Assembly: GCF_900107935.1 (NCBI RefSeq)
Contig: NZ_FNVG01000029.1
Location: 1-49,676 of the forward strand
Direction of reading: 5' to 3'
From: Vibrio hangzhouensis
Lineage (GTDB): Bacteria > Pseudomonadota > Gammaproteobacteria > Enterobacterales > Vibrionaceae
Length of the DNA stretch: 49,676 bases
Shown: positions 44,167-49,676 of the stretch, piece after piece
Position numbering within the stretch: position 1 is the stretch's first letter
Layout: the number at the start of each line of letters is the position of its first letter
Position numbers and translations under genes: made by a program
The notes under the pieces: generated by a model
Databases searched by the model: none
The model's input: only the letters and a program-made list of their open reading frames with translations
Told to the model about the DNA's origin: nothing

Positions 44167-45300
44167 ATGATTATCACCAATGTAAATTTGGTTCTTGAGA
44201 ACGAAGTAGTAAAAGGCTCATTAGAGCTCCGTGACGGCAAAATCGTTAGCATGTCAGATTCACAAAGTCAGGTGGCAGGCGCCTATGACGGAGAAGGTGA
44301 CTTTCTCATGCCGGGTTTTATTGAGTTGCATACCGACAACTTAGAGCAGTACTTCACTCCGAGACCGAAAGTGGATTGGCCGCCTTTCTCGGCGATGAGT
44401 GCGCATGATACTCAGTTGATTGGCTCAGGCATTACCACGGTGCTGGATGCAGTGGCGCTGGGTGATTTTCGAGATGAGAAACGTCAAACTAACTTGGATC
44501 TGTTCATCAACACTGTGGTGGATAGCCAAAAGCGTAACCTGACTCGTGCCGAGCACCTACTGCACCTTCGCTGCGAAGTACCCCATGAAAGCACCGTCGG
44601 AATGTTTGAGAAATATGTCGACTTACCGGAAGTTCAGTTGGTTTCGTTGATGGACCACGCGCCGGGTCAGCGCCAGTTTGTGGATGTAGAAAAGTATCGC
44701 ACTTACTATCAAGGCAAGCACAACCTAACGGACAGTGAAATGGCGGCGTTTGAGAAGAAGCAAGTAGTGCTTTCTGAGCGCTGGTCGACGCAAAACCGCA
44801 ATGAAATCTGTCGTCAGTGCCGCGAACACAGCATCCCAATGGCGAGCCATGATGATGCGACAACGGCACATGTTCAAGAGTCAAAAGACTTAGGCATGGT
44901 GATAGCAGAATTCCCAACGACAGTGGAAGCGGCGAAGCGCTCTCATGAGCTTGGGCTGAAAGTGCTGATGGGCGCCCCCAATGTGGTTCGCGGAGGGTCT
45001 CATTCCGGTAATGTGGCCGCGCACGAACTGGCCTCTCACGGTGTACTAGACATTTTATCGTCAGACTATTACCCAATGAGTCTGCTAGAAGGTATCTACA
45101 AGTTATCGTGGGATGAGCGCAACACCCTAACATTGCCGCAAGCAGTTCAACTGGTCACCAAGAATCCGGCGCAAGCACTGAGCCTTGATGATCGTGGCGT
45201 TATTGCGGAAGGGAAGCGTGCCGACCTCGTATTGGCAAAACAAGTGGATGGGCATCCGTTGGTCGCTCGAGTATGGCGACAAGGCAAAAAGGTGTTTTAG
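44167..45300 (+). CDS. phnM: PhnM, ribose-1-triphosphonate diphosphatase
   Basis: 377 residues from ATG 44167, chosen for the GGGAG SD 8 bp upstream and the MIITNVNLVLEN opening; an earlier ATG at 44143 overlaps phnL. It is an amidohydrolase-fold enzyme with the hallmark ELHTDNLEQYFTPRP near residue 50 and SHDDATTAHV near 230. It removes pyrophosphate from the 5-triphosphoribosyl phosphonate made by PhnI. phnN starts three bases after its stop. Confidence 0.95.
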   Translation: MIITNVNLVLENEVVKGSLELRDGKIVSMSDSQSQVAGAYDGEGDFLMPGFIELHTDNLEQYFTPRPKVDWPPFSAMSAHDTQLIGSGITTVLDAVALGDFRDEKRQTNLDLFINTVVDSQKRNLTRAEHLLHLRCEVPHESTVGMFEKYVDLPEVQLVSLMDHAPGQRQFVDVEKYRTYYQGKHNLTDSEMAAFEKKQVVLSERWSTQNRNEICRQCREHSIPMASHDDATTAHVQESKDLGMVIAEFPTTVEAAKRSHELGLKVLMGAPNVVRGGSHSGNVAAHELASHGVLDILSSDYYPMSLLEGIYKLSWDERNTLTLPQAVQLVTKNPAQALSLDDRGVIAEGKRADLVLAKQVDGHPLVARVWRQGKKVF

Positions 45301-45303
45301 CCG

Positions 45304-45942
45304 ATGACCAATAACACACTATTAGAAGCATCCTCGGATGCTTCTTTTTCATCTACGGCGGACTACGCCAACGCATCAACAAAGCGCAAAGGCAAACTCT
45401 ATTATGTGATAGGTCCTTCAGGTGCAGGCAAAGATACCCTGATTGATGCCATTCGTGCCGATCATCCTGAAGATATTATTGTTGCCCATCGCTATATCAC
45501 GCGTCCTTTTGGTGCCGGTGGTGAAAACCATGTTGCCGTTAGTGAGCAAGAGTATCTATCAAGGCAACAAAAAGGGCTATTTGCCATGAGCTGGCAGGCC
45601 CATGGGCTGTGCTACGGCGTGGGGCTAGAAGTGAAAACGTGGCTAGATAAAGGCTTTTCTGTTTTGCTGAATGGCTCGCGTGCGGAACTGGCTCAAGCGC
45701 AGCAATGTTTTGGCTCAGATCTGGTTCCGATTGTGGTCAATGTTGAGCTAGACGTACTGCGAACTCGATTGCAACACCGAGGACGAGAATCCAGCGAAGA
45801 GATTGAACTCAGGTTACAGCGCGCCACCGAATTTGCCTTATCGAAACAAGAGGGTTTTTACCCTATTGATAACAGCGGCGACGTGCAATCGAGCGCTAAG
45901 CAGTTCCGCTATATTCGTTCTCAGCTTGAAGGGAAGTCGTGA
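45304..45942 (+). CDS. phnN: PhnN, ribose 1,5-bisphosphokinase
   Basis: 212 residues. The P-loop GPSGAGKDT lies near residue 38, followed by AHRYITRPFGAGGENHVA as in E. coli PhnN. It phosphorylates ribose 1,5-bisphosphate to PRPP. About 28 residues precede the conserved start (KGKLYYVIGPSG). They are not found in E. coli PhnN, are Ser/Ala-rich and contain a terminator-like hairpin in the DNA. Its stop overlaps the phnP ATG by four bases. Confidence 0.93.
   Translation: MTNNTLLEASSDASFSSTADYANASTKRKGKLYYVIGPSGAGKDTLIDAIRADHPEDIIVAHRYITRPFGAGGENHVAVSEQEYLSRQQKGLFAMSWQAHGLCYGVGLEVKTWLDKGFSVLLNGSRAELAQAQQCFGSDLVPIVVNVELDVLRTRLQHRGRESSEEIELRLQRATEFALSKQEGFYPIDNSGDVQSSAKQFRYIRSQLEGKS
45325..45349 (+). 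terminator. Terminator-like hairpin inside phnN
   Basis: GAAGCATCC (45325-45333) and GGATGCTTC (45336-45344) form a perfect inverted repeat, followed by TTTTT (45345-45349). In practice a loop of at least four bases would leave eight pairs. It starts 21 bp into phnN and would reduce transcription of phnN, phnP and the acyltransferase gene if it works. Confidence 0.5.
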
Positions 45943-46709
45943 TGAAACTTGTCATGTTGGGTACAGGAAACAGCGCCATGGTGCCTGTTTGGGGCTGCGA
46001 CTGCGATATATGTGCCGAAGCAAGGCATGATAGGACACTAAGACGTGAGAAAAGCTCAGCCTATGTTGAACACAATGGCCGTAAGCTGCTGTTAGATGCC
46101 AATGCCCCCGATCTTCTGGATCGTTTCCCATCCGGGTCGATCGATAAGATTCTGTTAACGCATTTCCATATGGACCATGTGCACAGTTTGTTTGATCTTC
46201 GCTGGGGTAACGGAGCGCCTATTCCTGTACATGCGCCTGAGGATGAGCAAGGGTGTGATGATTTGTACAAATACCCCGGCGTATTGGATTTCTCGCAGCG
46301 CTCACTGCCGTTTCAATCTTTTATGTGGCAAGACATCACCATCACGCCACTTCCACTCAATCACTCTCGGCCTTGTGTGGGCTATGCCTTTGAGCTGAAT
46401 GGCCGCTGCATCGCTTACTTGACCGATACCAATGGACTGCCAGATGCGACGACGCAGTGGCTCAAGCAACGCTCTGTGGACTGGATTGTCACCGATTGCA
46501 GCTTTCCCCCCGTCGAGTGCGAACAAACAAGACTTAGCAATAACCATAACGATATCTACCAAGTACAGAACATCGCTGAGCAATGCCAGTGTGAGCGTAT
46601 TGGCCTGATGCATTTAGGTCACAACGTTTTGCTTTGGGCCAGGCAACACCCGCAGTGTTTTTCTGACAGATTTCAACTTCTTCATGACGGACAGGAGATC
46701 CCACTATGA
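45939..46709 (+). CDS. phnP: PhnP, cyclic phosphodiesterase
   Basis: 256 residues of the metallo-beta-lactamase fold. The metal motif THFHMDH is near residue 73, with further ligands in LNHSRPCVGY and TDTNGLP. The N-terminal CDCDICAEARHD provides the cysteines of the PhnP structural zinc site. It opens the 1,2-cyclic phosphate of phosphoribose to ribose 1,5-bisphosphate, the PhnN substrate. It overlaps phnN by ATGA and the next gene's natural ATG by ATGA. Confidence 0.95.
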   Translation: MMKLVMLGTGNSAMVPVWGCDCDICAEARHDRTLRREKSSAYVEHNGRKLLLDANAPDLLDRFPSGSIDKILLTHFHMDHVHSLFDLRWGNGAPIPVHAPEDEQGCDDLYKYPGVLDFSQRSLPFQSFMWQDITITPLPLNHSRPCVGYAFELNGRCIAYLTDTNGLPDATTQWLKQRSVDWIVTDCSFPPVECEQTRLSNNHNDIYQVQNIAEQCQCERIGLMHLGHNVLLWARQHPQCFSDRFQLLHDGQEIPL

Positions 46710-47370
46710 GCCAGCCTCTATCGCCAACCCTCTCTGCCGAGCCGAGCCGAGCCGAGCCGAGCCGAGCGTATCGCCGTGCAGCCAATTACATCGCACGCAG
46801 CTGGGGCGCTGGACTGAGATTACGCAGCGATGCGTGTTAAATAACGTCACCGTTGGTGATTACAGTTATATCCAAAATGATTGCAATTTGATGTTTACCG
46901 AAGTGGGAAAGTTCACCTCCATCGCCGCCGCTGTGCGCATCAATCCAAGCAATCATCCATGGTGGAGACCAACTTTGCACCACTTCACTTATCGTCCCGG
47001 TAAATACGGTTTGGGAGATAACCCTTCGGTATTGGATGATGAAGTGTTCAGTTGGCGTGAAGAAGACAAAGTAGTGGTCGGCCATGATGTTTGGATTGGT
47101 CATGGCGCGATCATTTTGCCAGGTGTCAACGTAGGTAACGGCTCTATTATTGGTGCGGGGAGCGTAGTGACAAAAGATGTCCCTGCTTACTCTATTGTGG
47201 TCGGTAATCCGGCGCGAGTCCTGCGCCCGCGTTTCGATGATGACAGTTTCGGACCTCGCTTAGAGGCACTGGCTTGGTGGAACTGGAGTGACGAGCAAAT
47301 TGCGTTGGCATTGCCTTGGTTCCAGAAAGATACCGCGGAGTTTCTGGTGCACTTCGAAACACAGCGGTGA
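46706..47370 (+). CDS. Hexapeptide-repeat acyltransferase of the phn operon, apparently out of frame with its natural start
   Basis: The body (LHRTQLGRWTEITQRCVLNNV to the stop at 47370) is a left-handed beta-helix transferase (VVVGHDVWIGHGAIILPGVNVGNGSIIGAGSVV) of the type placed at the end of phn operons (TIGR03308 family). The natural start is ATG 46706, with AGGAG upstream and a four-base overlap with phnP. From there the frame enters a (GCCGA)6 tract and stops after 44 codons (TAA 46838-46840). The body frame is instead open from ATG 46684, which has no SD, giving 228 residues. With five repeat copies the 46706 start would read through. The substrate is unknown. Confidence 0.75.
46736..46767 (+). 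repeat. Pentanucleotide repeat (GCCGA)6 plus GC
   Basis: Six perfect copies of GCCGA (46736-46765) and a partial copy. The unit is not a multiple of three, so gain or loss of a copy shifts the frame of the acyltransferase gene. Two, five or eight copies would join ATG 46706 to the body. Confidence 0.9.
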
Positions 47371-47385
47371 GCAGTAACGGCAAAG

Positions 47386-47422
47386 TTCAGCGCTGCTATG
47401 TTTGTGCATGTCAGCGCTGAGT
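47386..47422. other. Hairpin after the phn operon
   Basis: TCAGCGCTG (47386-47394) and CAGCGCTGA (47414-47422) can pair over a long loop. There is no T run, so it is not a typical intrinsic terminator. No better candidate for the end of the phn operon was seen. Confidence 0.3.
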
Positions 47423-47483
47423 GAGCACAGGTTGTTTGCTGTCTACTAAAGTTGGCTAGCGGCAGATCTTGATTGGTAGGCTT

Positions 47484-48302
47484 TTAGTATTCGTCCATAA
47501 TTAGCGCCATCCCTTCAATATCAATCAACTTTGACTCACTGACGAGGCAGCTTGGCGTATGACCATAATGCCTGGAAAAGGTCCGACTAAAGTAGTTCTG
47601 GCAGTTAAACCCGCTCTCTGTTGCGGCTTTTTTGATTGATTCACCAGATAAAATCAATGAGACCGAATGTTTGAGCCTGACCGTGTTGAGCAACTGTTTA
47701 AATGTAATGTTCTCACGTTTGAGCTCATGGTTCAGGTAAGCTTTGCTAACGCCAATGATTTTAGCCACTTGCTCTGTGCACCAGGGCGCTCTAAGGTCGG
47801 TTTGAATACAGTGAACAATACTGTTCAGTATTTTAGGTGCAATCAACATGTTCGCCTTGTCGTACTCGCTACAGTTGTCCAAGAAACCGATGAATGCGAA
47901 TACGCTAAGAGAGTCAACCAGACAACACTGAGGAGTGGCTTGGCAATGTGTCACGCAAGAATCAAAATAGTCGTTCACCGAATAGCGGGTGTCCGGCTCG
48001 GTATTTTGACAGTGATGATATAAATAGTAGTTGTCGACAATGCTTCTAAATTTTTCCTCAGAATAAGCAAATCTTTGAAAATAAGACGGCTTCCTGCCGT
48101 CTTTTGCTCTCAATGAGAGCTGACATTTTGAGTAAGCAGGAATGTAGACAATACCTTCGCCATCGATTTTTGATATCTGCCCGCTGACACCAATATAGCC
48201 TACAATGTTACGTAATCTGGCATAGATATGCCTGGTTACATAGATGTTCGTAATTATCTGTTCATCAGTAGATATTATGTTCTTAAATGTTACGCTTTTC
48301 AT
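47484..48302 (-). CDS. AraC-family transcriptional regulator
   Basis: 272 residues. The C-terminal AraC/XylS domain (about 170-265) has both helix-turn-helix units (TEQVAKIIGVSKAYLNHELKR and IKKAATESGFNCQNYFSRTF). The N-terminal 160 residues are without a recognised domain; the cysteine-rich stretch VTHCQATPQCCLVDS is unusual. It is downstream of and probably cotranscribed with the EAL-like gene (31-bp gap). The DNA is visibly AT-richer than the phn operon, which suggests later acquisition. Confidence 0.88.
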   Translation of the reverse strand: MKSVTFKNIISTDEQIITNIYVTRHIYARLRNIVGYIGVSGQISKIDGEGIVYIPAYSKCQLSLRAKDGRKPSYFQRFAYSEEKFRSIVDNYYLYHHCQNTEPDTRYSVNDYFDSCVTHCQATPQCCLVDSLSVFAFIGFLDNCSEYDKANMLIAPKILNSIVHCIQTDLRAPWCTEQVAKIIGVSKAYLNHELKRENITFKQLLNTVRLKHSVSLILSGESIKKAATESGFNCQNYFSRTFSRHYGHTPSCLVSESKLIDIEGMALIMDEY

Positions 48303-48333
48303 TCTGGTTTTAGTTATTTATAGTTATTTCAGC

Positions 48334-49098
48334 CTATGCTGTGTAAGCCTCTATTTGCTTAAAATCTAATAATTCAATGGCTTCGTTTAACGAAAGTGGA
48401 TAACAATAGTGGTAACCTTGATGGTAAACACCACGATTGAGAAATCCGACCCGTTGAGAATCTGATTCTACACCTTCCAGAATGATATTATCGCAATGGA
48501 AACTGACTAATCCAATCAACAGATTAATCATTTCGAGGCTATCATCATAATATAGGTACTCCCGGTCTAACTTTACGATGTCCCATTCCACAGACTGCAA
48601 CGCAGCAGTTTTTAAAGAGTCTTTATGGTGATAGTCATCTAGCCATAAGCTTACCCCTGATTTTTTTAATTTTGTGATATTCCCTTTCGCCTTATTCAAA
48701 CTTTTAATGCTATCGATACATGTGATTTCAATGGCAATCGGGCAATTGATCACCTCAATAACCTGCTGTACAAAAACATCGTCGGTAAGACATACTGATG
48801 GAAGATTGAACGAAAGAAGCGCATTATGGGTATTAATGAAGGGCAGAAAACAGTGTAATTGACACAAAAAAATCTCTTTTATAAATTCATCATCGATGAG
48901 CTCAAAAAAATCTTCATTATCCAACTCTTCTCCACTTGTATTAACTAAGTGAGATAATACCTCAAAGGCGAATGTTTTATAATCTAAGGGGTTAACGATT
49001 GGTTGCAGCCTAAACTCAAATGTAACGTACTCTTTAGCACTATATTCACAGTAAATTGTATGTTTGTCAGTAGTTATTTCTTTAATACATAATTTCAT
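48334..49098 (-). CDS. Degenerate EAL-domain protein
   Basis: 254 residues covering an EAL fold and little else. The motifs are altered: EAL is EVL, the ITE motif is ITC (metal-binding Glu replaced by Cys), and DDFGTG is DDYHHK. LSFNL, VKLDREYL, LEGVES and QGYHYCYPL are kept. Loss of the Glu suggests weak or no c-di-GMP phosphodiesterase activity, so it may bind c-di-GMP or a protein instead. AGGA lies upstream of the ATG. AT-rich codon use sets it apart, with the AraC gene, from the rest of the window. Confidence 0.85.
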   Translation of the reverse strand: MKLCIKEITTDKHTIYCEYSAKEYVTFEFRLQPIVNPLDYKTFAFEVLSHLVNTSGEELDNEDFFELIDDEFIKEIFLCQLHCFLPFINTHNALLSFNLPSVCLTDDVFVQQVIEVINCPIAIEITCIDSIKSLNKAKGNITKLKKSGVSLWLDDYHHKDSLKTAALQSVEWDIVKLDREYLYYDDSLEMINLLIGLVSFHCDNIILEGVESDSQRVGFLNRGVYHQGYHYCYPLSLNEAIELLDFKQIEAYTA

Positions 49099-49676
49099 CT
49101 ACTTTTCCTAGCCAATAAGCACAAAGCTTATATTCACCATACTATATGCAACAAGCATGTAAAGCAGTTTATTGAATGTATAGAAAACAATAATTTTTGT
49201 ATGCATAGTCAAAAAAACGTCATGAATAAACAAGAGCCTGCCATTAGCAAATGTCAGTCTAACTATAGTTGATTTGTGTCAACATTGTGGTGAACAACAT
49301 TTGTTAACAGACAATCTTGATCTCACAGGCCACAATCCCTTGTTTAAATTTAGAAGATTTATAGGTTTAGGTTTTATAACGATTATAGATATTACTTGTG
49401 GTTATATCAAAAACTCGCAGAGTTCATTTCAGAACAATGATCGCTTTCATTATTATCCATTGCGTAAACAGAATCGCACATATACTCAAGTGACCTCAAG
49501 ATGCAGGACTCAGAGATTCATCAAGGAGTTCAGTTCAAGGAAAATAGTTGAAGGAATGGCTATTCCCTTTCGAAGCTATTTGACGCAGAAATGAGCACCT
49601 TGATGAGCTCCCAAAGGGCAAGTTTACTTGGCTTATATGCTTTGTTAGCGATTTTCGATTTAGAGCCACTAGATCT
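49099..49676. other. Right-end stretch without a convincing gene
   Basis: The first 180 bp are very AT-rich and should hold the promoter of the EAL-like gene. A 106-codon frame at 49274-49594 has no SD and no recognisable protein features. A frame opening at ATG 49591 (MSTLMSSQRASLLGLYALL) runs off the window and also lacks an SD. The segment from about 49480 reminds me of a recurrent Vibrio sequence near insertion sequences, but I cannot confirm this. Confidence 0.35.

Noticed and set aside
44507..45133. 208-codon open frame on the minus strand inside phnM
   Set aside because: It lies wholly opposite a recognised PhnM, has no SD, and its translation has no recognisable protein features; it is a shadow of phnM codon use.
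49274..49594. 106-codon plus-strand frame at the right end
   Set aside because: No SD, low-complexity AT-rich start, and no recognisable domain; not supported as a gene.
1..49676. CRISPR arrays, tRNA or rRNA genes, integrases or complete insertion sequences
   Set aside because: No repeat-spacer pattern, no cloverleaf-like or rRNA sequence, and no transposase or integrase reading frame was seen in the window.

Overview
The window comes from the origin region of chromosome II of a Vibrio (family Vibrionaceae). It carries rctB, a regular array of six ATGATCA boxes with a DnaA box, parA2/parB2, and seven palindromes that fit the published Vibrio chromosome II parS2 consensus (nTTTACAnTGTAAAn). 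A Qrr quorum-sensing RNA fits the same genus. The species cannot be fixed from the sequence alone.

Layout. 1-6643 (minus strand): two tandem giant surface adhesins of the LapA/BapA 'retention module' type, the first cut by the window edge, each with a likely LapG di-alanine cleavage site. 6875-9622: GltS glutamate symporter, a secreted DUF4344 metallopeptidase-like protein and a DCC-family thiol oxidoreductase. 9661-13259: a LysR regulator overlapping a 3-hydroxyisobutyrate dehydrogenase-like enzyme, a small DUF2798 membrane protein, a YebC/YeeN-type regulator and two small hypothetical proteins. 13751-19136: the chromosome II replication and partition core (rctB, oriCII, parA2, parB2). 19199-29415: housekeeping and accessory genes with parS2 sites between them (tmcA, a FapA/DUF342 protein, soxR, a lipoprotein, an orphan lipoamide dehydrogenase, zntB, a thioesterase, yegD). 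29461-34587: a secreted alkylsulfatase with a divergent LysR gene, the Qrr sRNA gene, and a chemoreceptor. 34740-38303: a DUF445 protein, a small PstS-like protein paired with a porin-like protein, and a DUF368 undecaprenyl-phosphate translocase homologue. 38692-47370: a complete C-P lyase operon (phnFGHIJKLMNP) ending in a hexapeptide acyltransferase. 47484-49098: an AT-rich pair made of a degenerate EAL protein and an AraC regulator. The last 0.58 kb holds no convincing gene.

How the parts work together. RctB would act on the iterons next to its own gene, and ParA2/ParB2 would segregate the chromosome through the parS2 sites spread over about 18 kb. The phn operon would break down phosphonates; two near-identical palindromes (TTGTCTAGACAA and TTATCTAGACAA) before phnF are good candidates for PhnF operators. 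No PhnCDE phosphonate importer is in the window.

Points most worth a second look: (1) a pentanucleotide tract, six copies of GCCGA, at the start of the last phn-operon gene puts its natural ATG out of frame with the body, as expected of a phase-variable switch; (2) the Qrr gene has no sigma-54 -24/-12 element or LuxO-type box next to its 5' end, but has a good sigma-70-like promoter; (3) a terminator-like hairpin lies inside the first codons of phnN; (4) RctB-type boxes lie outside the origin, at 11768-11794 and 21519-21525; (5) the two adhesin genes look like a duplication that carried the upstream terminator with it.
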